A stretch of DNA of 46,613 nucleotides. It comes from Mastigamoeba balamuthi (Eukaryota; Evosea; Mastigamoebida; Mastigamoebidae). Shown piece after piece: positions 31,458 to 42,184 of this stretch. Position 1 is the first letter of the stretch. The number at the start of each line of letters is the position of its first letter. A program made the translations under genes and the position numbers. The notes beneath the pieces are model-generated. The model was given only the letters and a program-made list of their open reading frames with translations. It did no database searches and was not told the DNA's origin. The stretch lies in contig CACRSC010000010.1 in the NCBI GenBank assembly GCA_902651635.1, positions 1,692,588 through 1,739,200 of the forward strand. Reading direction: 5' to 3'.

Positions 31458-34400
31458 ATGGCCGCGCCAGCCCCCGACGCCGCGCGCTCTGCAGACGCCC
31501 TCGCAGACAGCATCGCCGGGCTCAGCGTGCGCGCAGAAGATTTTAATATCTTCCCCCTCTCCCTCCCACCCGCCCGCCCTCCCCGCACATCCCCTCCGCC
31601 CCGCGCCCGCCCCAAAGCGCTGACCCGAAGCGCACGCTGCGCCGCACCCCCGCGCCTGCTGCGCGGGCGAGCAGATCGAGGAGGCCCAAGCGCAGCTGGA
31701 CAACCCTCTTGCGGCGTTTTCCTCGCTCCCGTTTGCAGTCGGCAGTGGCCAGGTGTGCTCAGCTGCCCCGCTCTCCCGGGGGACACAGGGCGCAGCTGGG
31801 GGACCGGCGGCCTCGGGTTACTCACAGCGCGACCCGCCGCGCGCGTGCGCGCCCGAATGTGGTCCGCGTCTAAATAACACGCAGGCCGCGCCGCAGTCGG
31901 GCCACGCGCGCGAGCCGCTCTTTGCGCGGGCGCACTACGCCAAGCGCAAGCGCCAGATGCTGAGGCGTAGCGGGGCAGCCCCGTTGACCGCGGCGGCAGT
32001 CGCGCCAGCAGCGCCCTCTGCGACGCCGGTGTGGACGCCGGCGCAGCAGGGGCCCGGGGCGCAGAGCGAGTGGGCTGCGCCCCAGGCGCCGGCGGCGGCG
32101 GCGCAGGCGGGCGCGGGCGCAGCGGCCGCGGCCCCCGCAGCGCCCGCCGCGTCAACGCAGGCAATTCCCAGGCGGAAAATAGTCATTGCGCCCAATTCGG
32201 CCCACAGGCGCAAGCCCGCCGCCACTGCGGCAGCAGGCGACGCGCAGCCCGCAGAGCAGCAGCCGCCCGCCGCCACGTCATCACACGCCCCAGTACGTGG
32301 CAGGGAATTCCCGTCGACGCCCTTTGACGCGTGACGTCAGGATATTTCTCTGACACGAAGATACCGCGGTTGCCTCAGGAACAGCAGCAGCCGCAGCCCG
32401 CCCAGCAGGCGCACGCCGCAGCGGACACGGCTTCTGCCGGCAGTGCCGACGAGACTGCCGAGGAGGGCGACGAGGAGGCGCGCGCCAGGCACCAGCACCG
32501 CAAGCGCAAGGCGACGCAGTCGCCGTCCCCTCCGCCCGGGGCCCGCCAGACCGTGCAGGTCACTGTCGCCGCGCCGCCGCCCGCCCGCGTGTCGGCCACG
32601 TCGCCCGGCAGCGCGGCCGCCATGTCGGCGCTGACGGAGCAGCGCAAGCAGGCCGCCAAGGCGTTCATCGGCACCGCCGCGTCGAACCCGCAGATCTCAC
32701 TTGTGCCGCCGCAGTCGACGGGCGCCGGCGTGTCGGCGGTGGCGTCGACGGCGTCGGCGGCCGACGACGGCGACAAGAAGAAGCGCAAGAAGAAGAAGAA
32801 GAAGAAGGGCAAGGGCTCGACGTCGCCGCCGCCGGTGGCCTCTGGCGGCGGCGCCGTCGACGACCTGTGGAACGCAGCGGCCCAGGGCGAGCGCGACCGC
32901 ATCCGCGATTTCTGGGTGAGCCTCGCGGACGGCGAGCGCAGGTCACTCGTGCGCGTCGAGAAGGACGCGGTGCTGCGCAAGCTCGACGAGCAGCAGCGCC
33001 AGCGGCGCCAGGCCTGCTGCTCGTGCACCGTCTGCGGCCGCAGGCGCACGGCCGTCGAGGAGGAGCTCGAGATGCTCTACGGCGCGTACTACGAGGAGCT
33101 CGAGCGCTACGAGCAGTGCGGGGCCCCCACGGGCGGCGAGGAGCTCTTCGACTTTGGCCGCGCCGCCCGCGTCGCGGCGCTCAGCGGCGCCAACACGTCG
33201 CTGGGCGTCGCCGACGAGCTGCTCAAGAACGGCGGGCGCAAGTTCCTCGAGCTGATGGAGCGCCTGGCCGAGCGCAGGGTGCAGCAGCAGGCGCAGCACC
33301 AGCACCGCTGGTCCGCCCCGCGTGGCCCCCGCGGCGCGATGACGGCCGCCGGCGGCGGCGCGCCGCACCACTCGCACCACGACGTCGAGACGTACGACGG
33401 CGCCGACGACGAGGACGACGAGGACGACGACGACTACGACGACGAGGACGAGGACGACGAGTGCGACGACGACTACGGGCCCGCGTCCATACCGCTTGCC
33501 GCGCCCCCGGCGTCTGTCTTCTCGGGCTCCGCCGCCGCGCCGCCGTCGCTGCAGCGGCAGCCGGGCACTCCGCAGAGGGCGCCAGCAGCTGCGGCGGCGT
33601 CCTCGCTGCCGGCGCCTCCGGAGAACCAGCCCGCGCAGTGCACCGCTGTGGCGCAGCAGCAGCAGCAGCAGGTGGCCCTGACGGACGAGCAGAGGCTGGA
33701 GGAGGGGCGGCGCATGTTCCAGCTGTTCGCGGCCAAGATGTTTGAGCAGCGCGTGTACGCGGCGTACACGGAGAAGCTGATGCGCGTGCGGCAGGAGCAG
33801 CTCATCCGCGAGGAGCAGCTCGCCGAGGCGCGCAAGCGCAAGCCCAAGTCGGCGGACAAGCAGCAACAGCAGGAGAAGCCGGGCTCTGCTCAGGGCGACA
33901 AGGCCAAGCCGGACAAGGCGCAGCAGCAGGCGGCCCAGAAGGACAAGGCCAAGGAGAAGGAGTCCAAGGACCGACCAGCGACTGCTAAGAAGGACAAGGA
34001 GAAGGAGAAGAAACCCAAGGAGCAGCCTCCACAGCAGCAGCAGCAGCAGGCCACCAGCGCCGGCCAGGAACAGGACAGCAAGAAGGCTTCCAGCCGCTCA
34101 CAGACACCGGACGAGGCAGCAGCCGCGGCGCCGGCGGCAGCAGCGGAGAGCGAGAAGGACCGCGAGGCCGAGCGAAAGAAGGAGGCCGAGGACCAGCAGC
34201 GGCGCAAGGAGGAGCAGCAGAGGCGGAAGGAGGACGAGCAGCGGAAGCGCGAGGAGCAGCAGAAGCGCAAGGACGAGGAGCAGCGCAGGCGCCGCGAGGA
34301 GGAGCAGCGCCGAAAGAAGGAGGAGCAGCGCCGCAGGCAGGAGGAGCGCAAGCGCCTCGAGGAGCTCGCGTGCAGCGCCGCGCCCCCGCCGCAGGACGAG

Positions 34401-35531
34401 TGGGTCGGCGAGGAGGTCCGCTTCCTCGACCCCGCCGAGCGCAAGCGCCAGGCGCACGTGCAGAAGCAGCTCCTGCAGCAGCAGCGCGACCGCAAGAAGA
34501 AGTCCGCCGCCCACCAGGCGCCCATTGTCGGCGAGGGCGTCGTCGTGCCGCGCCCCGAGAGCCGCTCGCCCCCTCCCGGTCCCGCCGCGGGCCAGTGCGC
34601 TACGCCGTCGTTGGCGGCAGCGGCGGTGGCCTCGCCGGCGCGCGTGCAGCTGCGAAGGAGCGCCGGGCCGCCCGCGTTTGGGGAGCAGCAGCAGATGGAC
34701 GCGGCGACGGCGCAGGTGGTGCAGTACGCCACGGCGCCTCCCACCCGGACGGTCTCGGGGCCGCCAGCACCGCTGCCGCTGGCGATGCCCGGGACGCAGG
34801 TGCCCAGCCCCGCGTTCAACGTCTGCGCGCGCCCGTTTGTGCCGCTCGCGCTGAAGCAGGCGCAGGCCCAGGCCCAGGCGCAGTCACCGGCCCAGGCGCT
34901 ACTGCAGCAGCCGCCGGGACTGATCCCGGGGCCCATACCGCTGCCCATGTTCCTGCGGTCGCCCCCCGTCCCGGGCGCCGCGCTGCACACGCCGCCCAGG
35001 GTCATCATGCCGCAGCACACGATCGCTCTCGCCGTGCAGCTGCAGGCCGCTGCAGCCGCTGCGGCTGCCGCTGCGACGTCCAAGGCGGTGCACCAGCAGC
35101 AGCAGCAGCAACTGCCGATGCAGCAGCAGACGGCGGGGGTGGCGCTGCGGCTCGAGGACGACCTGGACCTCGACATCGACGGCCTGCTGACGTCGCTGCC
35201 GAGCAGCTTCGGCGACGACCCGCTCGACGGCGACGCGATGACGCACGGGAGCGCTTCGGCGTCGTCGCTGCCGCCGAGCTCGCGGGCGCCGCAGAGGCGC
35301 CAGACGCACGAGGCGGCTGCGGGCGACCACGCGGCAGCGCAGCCGGCGAGCGTGGCGCAGAGCACAGCTGTGCCGCTCGTGCAGCCGTGGATGTTCGCAG
35401 CGCCCGCGCCGCAGCTGTGGCCGCTGCAGGGCTCCGAGTCAACACCGTTGGCAGCGCTGTGGGGGTCGCCGCCTGGCACAGCAGCCGGGGCCCAGACACC
35501 GCCTGGCACCGCGCTTTTCACAGCCAGATGA
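31458..35531 (+). CDS. NST1-domain, low-complexity-rich protein
   Basis: Four exons, 31458-31526, 31675-31752, 31885-32292 and 32379-35531, all joined in phase 0, give 1235 residues. The diagnostic part is near 32860-33110: 'RDRIRDFWVSLADGERRSLVRVEKDAVLRKL', then 'CSCTVCGRRRTAVEEELEMLY' and 'YYEELERYEQ'. This is the conserved core of fungal Nst1 (salt-tolerance/P-body protein) and of the related FAM193 region of animals. Around it lie a Lys-rich run (32773-32816), an acidic Asp/Glu run (33400-33475), poly-Gln and a long Lys/Glu/Arg-rich predicted helix (34150-34360). The CxCxxC group may bind a metal. A role in stress granules or P-bodies is inferred from fungal Nst1 only. Donors are GTGCGC, GTGTGC and GTACGT. 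Confidence 0.83.
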
Positions 35532-36569
35532 AGCAGTCGCTCGGAATACAGCTCACCCAAAAATCCGCTGTCGTGGTAGGAGGTTGGGGCGAAGTGTGGG
35601 GGCTTTTACGCGTCAGTGGCATTGCAATGTGCCGTACCGATGACGAGGATGACGTCCTTTTGGTGCCCCGATCACAAAACATGCGTGTAGATGCCGCCGA
35701 CCTTTCGCTTCGCGGCTCCGTAGCCGATGCAGGGCGCCTGCGCAGAACCCCCCCGCCGCTTTTTGCCAAGGGATGTGGGGGCCGGGGCGGGCGGGCAACA
35801 ATGCACATCTCCGTGCTCGTCCGCCTTTCTACAAAAGAAAGGGGGCTTCTCTCTTTCGACGTGCCGCCCGCGCCTGCTCGTGGGCCGCATTTGGTGACAT
35901 CCGTACCCCAGAGAAAACCCGTGGGTCTTCCGCGAACGTGCACCCCTCGGAGGAGGGCCGCAACGGTGCGCCTCGCCTGGCGACCCATCCGGAGCTGATC
36001 GGAGCTCCTCGGGCCAGATACGGGACGGGACCGAGGCGGAATGCAGGCTGCCCAAAACAACGCAAAAAAAACTCGCCGAAGGTGAAACCCGATAAGGCGT
36101 CACTGTTCCGACAACGCGAAAGATCTCTGCGCCCGGTGCGTAGAGAAAAGCTGCTCTCCAAAGGCTCCTACGCGACTGCGCTAGAAGAAAAGCCGCAGGC
36201 TCTCGGCACGTAATCAGCCGCCGCACCTCCCTCCACGCGATGGTGCTCCTGCTCCTCCATCCCCTCCTCGTCCGCCCCCGCGCACCGGCGCAGGAGAGTG
36301 CCAAGCGACGGGCTCCCCTCCGCTCGGTGGTCGCCCGTGGACCTCTTTTCCAATACCCACGCGATCCCCCCCACACGCCGACGACTCCGCCCCCCGCCGC
36401 GCTGGGGGAGCACACGCGACGGGTTGCAGCTGTCGAGGAGGGTGCCGTCTGTGGTGGTCTCGACGGCCAAGATATTCCTGGCGTCCACTTTCAAGGTCCG
36501 GGCCCCGTCGTTGTTCCTGAACCGACGAGAGGGCTGGGCTTGTTTTGGGGGGCGATCTGCGCCCCCTAG
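35532..36569. other. Intergenic region with no convincing gene
   Basis: Several overlapping ORFs exist on both strands, but none shows a recognisable domain. The stretch 36440-36550 reads in one plus frame as 'VPSVVVSTAKIFLASTFKVRAP', which could be an upstream exon of the following gene ending before the acceptor CCCCTAG at 36563-36569. I could not connect it confidently. Confidence 0.5.
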
Positions 36570-36581
36570 GTGTCGGTGACC

Positions 36582-37868
36582 ATGGGGGCCGAGTGGAGGC
36601 GCGAGAACCAGGTGTCGGTGGAGAACGTGTGGATCGCAGGCCACAAGGCGACGATCTACCTCGAGAACGACCCCGAGATGAAGCGTGAGTTCAGTCTCGC
36701 TCCCTCCAATTCAATCAATCAATTCAAATCGTTGTTGCAAGCTGATCGTCCCGCACCAAACGCGCCGCAGCACTGGGCCCGTGTGCGAGGTGCTGCAGAT
36801 CCAGGCCCTCGAACGTCCAGCTCGGGCTGACGGACCTCAACACGTTCGGCCCCCACGACGGGGGAGCCACCGAGACGTTTGTCTTCGACAGGTGTCGCTC
36901 GTACGTCACACCGCGATCTCCGTTTGGCGCTCGCTGGCTCTCCCAGGGATTCACGCGGCCCCACCGCCAGCTTCTGCAACTCCTCGAGGCTGCACCTCGG
37001 TGGCCAGGTCGTCATACGGCTGCAGATCCGGCGGCCCGACGGATCGGTCGCGGCCTCGTGCTGCTCGCTCCCAGTCGCTCTGTGCTCCAAGCCTGTTGCC
37101 TCGCGCCGCCACAGCGAGTCCAGCGCAAGCACCTCAGAGTCCTCCCGTTCTCCCGAGCTCCCGCAGCTGCACTCGTCTCTCCGCCCCAGTCCCAGCGTCG
37201 CAGCGCTGAAGCACAGAGCAGAGCCGCACGTCGACGCAGCCCCCCAACAACAGCCCCAGCAGTCGCCACAGTCGGCGCAGTCGCAGCAAGCGGTGTGCCA
37301 GGGGCAGGGCTGGTCGTGGAAGGCTGTGCCGTGCGGGAGCCATGCTGGAAGCACCTGCTCGTCGTCGCCCAGCGAGATTGGTGCAAGCGCTGCTGTGAGC
37401 GAGACATCATCAGAGTCCCCGAGCCCGTGGGGGTTCAGCCTGCTCCCGAAACGTGCAGGTGCAAGCGACGGGTCAGATCGCGAGGAGCACAGCTCGCAGC
37501 CGCAGCCGCAGTCTCAGCCGCAGCCGCAGGACCGTGGCTGCTGCTCGATGTGCGGCGCTGGTGTGGACATGGACGAGCTGCTGAGGCAAGCCGGGGAGGC
37601 CCAGTTCCAGCAGGCGCTCTTGAACGTCCTGCAGACGAGGGCGCACCAGCAGGCAATAGTGCTGCAGATGCAGCAGACGCTGATCGAGCAGCAGCAGAGG
37701 GATTTTGTACAGGAGATTGCGTGCCAGATACAGAGACATGCGTCCGAGGCCGCAGAGCAGCAGCAGAAGCGAGACACGGAGCAGGCACGAGTGATCGAGC
37801 AGGAGCAGGCTCCCCAGATGGATCCCGCCGCCTCTGCCGACTGGTCGCTAAGAGAGAGGCCGAGATAG
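36582..37868 (+). CDS. Candidate Ig-fold transcription factor, family member 1
   Basis: Exons 36582-36684, 36771-36900 and 36971-37868 give 376 residues if ATG 36582 (context ACCATGG) is the start; an upstream exon spliced at 36569/36570 is also possible because homology to the paralogues begins at 36570. The conserved domain is spread over all three exons: 'W..EN.V..E.V...KATIYLE', 'LGPCARCC', 'ETFVFDRCRS' and 'FCNSSRLHLGGQVVIRLQI..PDGSVA', ending in 'LPVALCSKP'. Beyond it lies a Ser/Gln-rich linker and a C-terminal Gln-rich helix ('DELLRQAGEAQFQQALLNVL' onward). The intron phases (1, then 2) and positions match both other members. The layout recalls p53/STAT/CudA-type beta-sandwich DNA-binding domains, but no direct match is claimed. 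Confidence 0.75.
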
Positions 37869-38115
37869 GAGGCACAGCTTGCAGCACGCCATACACGAGA
37901 TTGTACAAACTCGACTATTTCTTTTTCCTGCACCCACACCAGGTGCGTGCGCCTGGGAGGACACGCCGGTTCTTCTGCAGGTGCAGAAGCTGTGTGTCCG
38001 GATCATAGCAACTGCAGCGCTGTCACTGCCCGTGGCATATGTTCAAGATATAATTCTCTTGATATTCGCTGTGTGACTCGTCCCTCAAGGCTTTATTTCA
38101 TCAGACGCGCCAGCC

Positions 38116-39526
38116 ATGACTGGGGTGGTGCTACCGGCCCAGCGCAGCGCCCTGTCCGCTGCCAGCTACCACCTGGCGGTGACGGCGTACCTCGTGTCGC
38201 CGTTCGCTGCTGTTGCTGCGCTCGCGTACGCTCTGTGCTGCCCGGGGCTCCGCGGCCTCGGCCTCGCCGCAGCGGCCCTCTACTGGTGGCTCTCCTACCG
38301 CGGCCGCCCCGAGCACAACACCGGCAGCCGCAACATCCCTCTCTGCAGTGCGTGCCTGCCGCACCGCCGCCAACGGCCCTCGCTTGATTTTTTCAGATTT
38401 GGAAATCCCGAACGGGATATTTGGCCCGAATCAGCTCCTGGGGTAACCTGCCGTTCTGGCCTGGGCCAGACTGGAGCGTGTGGAAGAGGGCGCTGGGGTA
38501 CTTCCCGTGCGGCCTTGTGTACGAGGGGCCGAAGCTCGATACCGAGCAGCAGTACATGTTCGCGCTGCACCCGCACGGCGTGCTGGCGCTCGACCGTGTG
38601 ATCTTCTGGGGCAACAGGGTCTGATTCCCCCTCTCCGTATACACACACACACACACACACACACTCTCCCTCCCTCTTGTTCGCCTGTGTGTGACTGGGC
38701 AGCGACACGCACCGCAGTCGGAGGTGTGGGAGAAGGTGTTCCCGGGGATCGACACGAGGGACCTGTGTGCCGACACGATGTTCTACCTGCCCGGCATCAG
38801 AGGTCGCTCGCTGCTTCTCCTCGGTGCCCTTCTGCGCGTCTGACCCGAAGTCCCCGCCCCCAGACCTCAACATCGCGACCGGCTGCGTCAGCGCGAGCCG
38901 CTCTGTGGCGACCAACGTGCTGCAGAACTCCAAGTGCGCTTGCTGGGTCGCCCAGCAGTCGTGGTGCTGAGACGTTGCACGCCCGCAGGAGCAGCCTGCT
39001 GCTGTACCCCGGCGGAGAGAAGGAGCAGATCGCCACGACCAAGGGCAGGCACATCATCTACCTGCACAGGAGGAAGGGCTTCATCTCCCTCGCCATCGAG
39101 AACGGCACTCCCATACTCCCGGTCTACATCTTCGGCGTACGGATGGCTGCGCTGCCCGATTGCCATTGCACAGCTCGCATCCCGGCAGACTGTCGACCAG
39201 TACCACACGTTCCCGTACGCCAGGGGAGTGCGCGAGTGGCTCGTACGCAAGTTCCACATCGCCATCCCGCTGTTCTGGGGCAGCCTGCTGATGCCGTGGA
39301 TCCCCCTTCCTGTGCCCACAACTGCTGTTGTCGGGGCTCCCATTCAAGTCGTGCGCATATCGCGCGGTCGAACATCCACTAACAATTCATGCAGCCAAAG
39401 ACTGACGAGCCGTCCGAGGACCTCATCAACGAGTTCCACAAGAAGTACGTCGAGGCCCTGACAAGCCTTTTTGAGAAGAATAAAGCCAAGTACGGCTATG
39501 CTGATGCCGTGCTGGAAATTCTCTAA
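38116..39526 (+). CDS. DGAT2-family acyl-CoA:diacylglycerol (or monoacylglycerol/wax) acyltransferase
   Basis: Multi-exon gene starting at ATG 38116. The N-terminus has a hydrophobic hairpin ('AVTAYLVSPFAAVAALAYALCC', 'LAAAALYWWLSY') that anchors DGAT2 enzymes in the ER. Family motifs follow in order: 'YMFALHPHGVLAL' with the catalytic HPHG, 'VFPGIDTRDL', 'ATGCVSASRSVATNVL', 'LLLYPGGEKEQIA', 'RKGFISLAIENGTPILPVYIFG', 'GSLLMPWIPLPVPTTAVVGAPI' and 'INEFHKKYVEALTSLFEKNKAKYG' at the C-terminus, with the stop at 39524-39526. The reaction is acylation of a diacylglycerol or similar acceptor for storage lipid. The substrate cannot be set from sequence. Exon ends between 38360 and 38450, 38620 and 38720, and 38930 and 38990 are approximate. 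One intron holds a CA repeat. Confidence 0.92.
38641..38664. repeat. (CA)12 microsatellite in a DGAT2 intron
   Basis: Twelve uninterrupted AC units lie within the intron that follows the HPHG exon. Confidence 0.95.
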
Positions 39527-39654
39527 GATATCACATGGTGTTCATAATGACAGACTTCCTATTTTTTTCTCTCTTCACAGGCAGTTGGCGAGTCTCTAAT
39601 GTGGGGTATGACTGATGGGAACTCCGCGTCTGCCTGTATTGGCACCCGCACAGG

Positions 39655-40102
39655 TCCTGCCTTGAACGTAGTGTTGACGCCCCCGGCCGCATTGGTGATG
39701 ATCAACTTCTTGACGTTGAGGTATAACAGAATCCTGATACCCAGCACGATGTCCGACACGGGGGGGGGGCAATGAGCAGTTAGAGCCGTTCAGGAAATGC
39801 GGATGTGGAATGCAAGTCGAAAAATGAAGCCTGGATGACGAGCAGAGAATAAAGAACAAATGGCACGCCGATATAGGATCATCCCCAGGAGAATGGGCTG
39901 TCACACTGGCACCCTGATCAAGGAAAGAGATAGCCATATGAAGCTTCATCCTCGGACGCTGTGGCAACCGGGGGAGCATTTTTCACAGTGAAGGAGCCTC
40001 TCCCTCGCACATTTTTTGTACACTCAGGGAGATACACAGGTATTGAATGGGACCAGCGATGCAAAGCTCTGCCAGGGCTAAATTTCCTCAAAGGGTACGC
40101 TA
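39655..40102 (-). pseudogene. Decayed purine nucleoside / MTA phosphorylase fragment
   Basis: On the minus strand 39756-39655 reads 'DIVLGIRILLYLNVKKLIITNAAGG.N..FKAG', the PNP/MTAP strand and active-site motif (TNAAGG). About 330 bases upstream 'DSVPFEEI' resembles the substrate-side segment (YEEIP) that lies N-terminal to it in this family, but a stop follows at once. The parts between them are broken by stops, and nothing after the motif remains before the DGAT2 3' end. A 10-base G run (39762-39771) abuts the fragment. The region is AT-richer than its neighbours. An intact but highly split gene is less likely, because the downstream half of the family is absent. Confidence 0.4.
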
Positions 40103-40677
40103 TCCTCCACCCCCTTCCCAACTTATTATCCCGTGTCACACAATAGCACAGTGATCAAAACAGAAAAACGACAGAAGAGAACAACAGTCCCATTCGATAT
40201 GAGGCACATCCCTCAGAATTCCTCATTGGATCCACGATCCAACAACGCTAGCATACGGCATCACGCCCTGATGAGGTGAGAGGTGATAAGATGCGGCATG
40301 TTGACCCAGCGAGAGTTTTTCCACTCTGACCGCCTTCGAAGTTAATGAGCAATGTCCAATCCATAAACAGAGATTGTCCACTCTTTTTTCTTTCTGTAAA
40401 ATGCCGGCCTCCCACAACCGATAGAGCTCTGCACGTTTCCATCACCGGGCGGGGTAAGAACGCCTGCTTCTCCACCGATTCAACAAAAAATTTCTGCGAC
40501 TGCACTAAACACTGTTCGCCGAGCTGCTCTGCGGCACTGATAGCGCAACACTTGGCGATGGAGAGCTCGTGGGTCGAAATACCCTGCGATGGCCCCCTGT
40601 CCTCGGGCTCCACGTTCAACGTGCGCTCACTCCCCCGCGCCCTTCACCGATGAAGGGCTGCCGACGTCGTGAAGTCC

Positions 40678-40687
40678 TATAAAAAGG
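40678..40687 (+). promoter_or_regulatory. Canonical TATA box
   Basis: TATAAAAAGG lies about 180 bases before the first ATG of the following gene. No other promoter in the window shows such a clear TATA element. Confidence 0.65.
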
Positions 40688-40855
40688 GGACAATAGCACA
40701 GCGAGAATTCAACTCACAGTCTGCGCTCGCGCTCGCGCATTCACTGCAGGCCCGCGCCCGCTTCTCGTTCAAGTGGCTGACGGAGCACTCGTCGGATCTG
40801 TCCCTGAGCGGCTCTCTGGTGCACGGTGCGCTGGAACTGGGCTTTCCGTCATCAG

Positions 40856-41806
40856 ATGACCCAGTTTTCTCAAATTCCCTTTGGCGGTTCTACTGCAGGA
40901 GAGTCGCAGGCCTGCGTGTGCGAGTGCGGGATGCCTGTCCTGTCTGCGGCGGCGTCGAGGTCCTGCGCCGTGCAGACGGGAGGGCTCATCATGACCTTCG
41001 AGGGGCTTCGCCTTCATTACTGCCCCGCACTGGCGTCCGCAGACCAGAGGTGCACCTTTTCTGTAACCCCCGCAGGTTTCCTCCGCTCGTCTGACCTCCT
41101 CCGCTCCCCCAGTGGTGCAGTGCTGCGCCTCTGGGTCTCGTGCGGGCACGCATGCGCGGCGATGGCGGACATGGCGTTGGCGCTGCCGAGCAAGACGCTG
41201 CTGCGCGACGTCGTGCAGCACGACGAGTGGGTGGCCACGCTACACCCGCCAGTGATACCACTCCCCGCGTTCTCCAGCGCCGTCTCCGCGGAGTTCACGC
41301 CAGTCACGCCGCTGCTGGCCCAGGCGGTCAATACCAGCGCCACCTCGACGCCGGCCACTGTCACTCCGTCGAGGACTCCCGTGCCGCATTCGGACGACGA
41401 CGACCGGCTCCTCTCTGTGCTGGTGTCGCACGAGCACCTCACGCAGATCCTCTCGCGCATGTCCGACGTCACTCTGCTGGACGCCAGCACGCGCCAGGCC
41501 CTGGCGCTGCAGCCCGCGATCAAGCGGAGGAGGGGCAGGCCCCTAGGGAAGATGGGGGAGGAGGCCAAGAGACTCAAGAACGAGCGTGCCCGGGCGACAC
41601 GCAGAATGAAGGAAATGATGCGCGCAGCAGCAGTGGCGTCGGGAGCGGAGCAAGCAGCGGTGGACAGCGGCTGTGAGGCTGCTGCTGGAGTTCCTCTGCA
41701 TGTGCCGGCGGCGGCAGATGGCGTTGACCAGGGATGCCCTGCCGCTGCGGAAGTGTGGATGGACGACTTCGGACTATCTTTCAGCGCTGGGTTGCAGGAC
41801 CTCTAG
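40856..41806 (+). CDS. Putative basic, AT-hook-like nuclear protein
   Basis: From ATG 40856 the frame gives 316 residues and ends at TAG 41804-41806. The N-terminal third is Cys-rich ('ACVCECGMP', 'HYCPALASADQRC', 'WVSCGHACAAM'). The middle is Ser/Thr/Pro-rich and the C-terminal third has a strongly basic stretch 'KRRRGRPLGK', an AT-hook-type RGRP core, followed by a Lys/Arg-rich helix ('AKRLKNERARATRRMKEMM') resembling a basic region. A DNA- or chromatin-binding role is inferred from these. An alternative first exon is possible: a donor near 40822 and an acceptor near 40899 would replace the first 15 residues. The gene lies among three candidate transcription-factor genes. Confidence 0.5.
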   Translation: MTQFSQIPFGGSTAGESQACVCECGMPVLSAAASRSCAVQTGGLIMTFEGLRLHYCPALASADQRCTFSVTPAGFLRSSDLLRSPSGAVLRLWVSCGHACAAMADMALALPSKTLLRDVVQHDEWVATLHPPVIPLPAFSSAVSAEFTPVTPLLAQAVNTSATSTPATVTPSRTPVPHSDDDDRLLSVLVSHEHLTQILSRMSDVTLLDASTRQALALQPAIKRRRGRPLGKMGEEAKRLKNERARATRRMKEMMRAAAVASGAEQAAVDSGCEAAAGVPLHVPAAADGVDQGCPAAAEVWMDDFGLSFSAGLQDL

Positions 41807-42184
41807 GCCCTTAGCACACACCCCGCGTGCATTTCAGTAGTCCGTTTAAGGGTAGTGCAAATAGATAGGCAACGTTTAAACCTTCAGCACTCTGCCACGC
41901 GTGGGTCTCGCTCCAACAGTATGAGAGTGCAGGCCCTTCTCCTGCTGATACACCTTATCCCATCCAAGAGTCGCGCTGCAGGAACATTGAGACTCTTTAT
42001 AATCTCGACAATTGTGCTTATACTCAGGACCCAGCCGAAGAGAAGCAACTCAAAGGAAAGGGACACTTCCAGGAGGAAGTCCTCTGCCTTACGACCGACC
42101 ACGGAGCCCTCTGCGATCATCTAACCAAGTGGCATGTCGGATGCAGCAGCGCGCATCTTGCGCGATGCGGGCGCCGAGATCTCC
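41807..42184. other. Intergenic region, nothing recognised
   Basis: This is the 3'-side gap between the AT-hook-like gene and convergent family member 2. It is AT-richer than its flanks. Small ORFs are present but have no recognisable coding features. Confidence 0.5.

Noticed and set aside
33890-35560. Minus-strand ORF of 556 residues opposite the NST1-like gene
   Set aside because: Ser/Cys/Ala runs mirror the Gln/Lys/Ala repeats of the true frame; it has no independent support.
35518-36213. Overlapping ORFs on both strands downstream of the NST1-like gene
   Set aside because: No domain, no conserved splice structure and no codon pattern; treated as intergenic.
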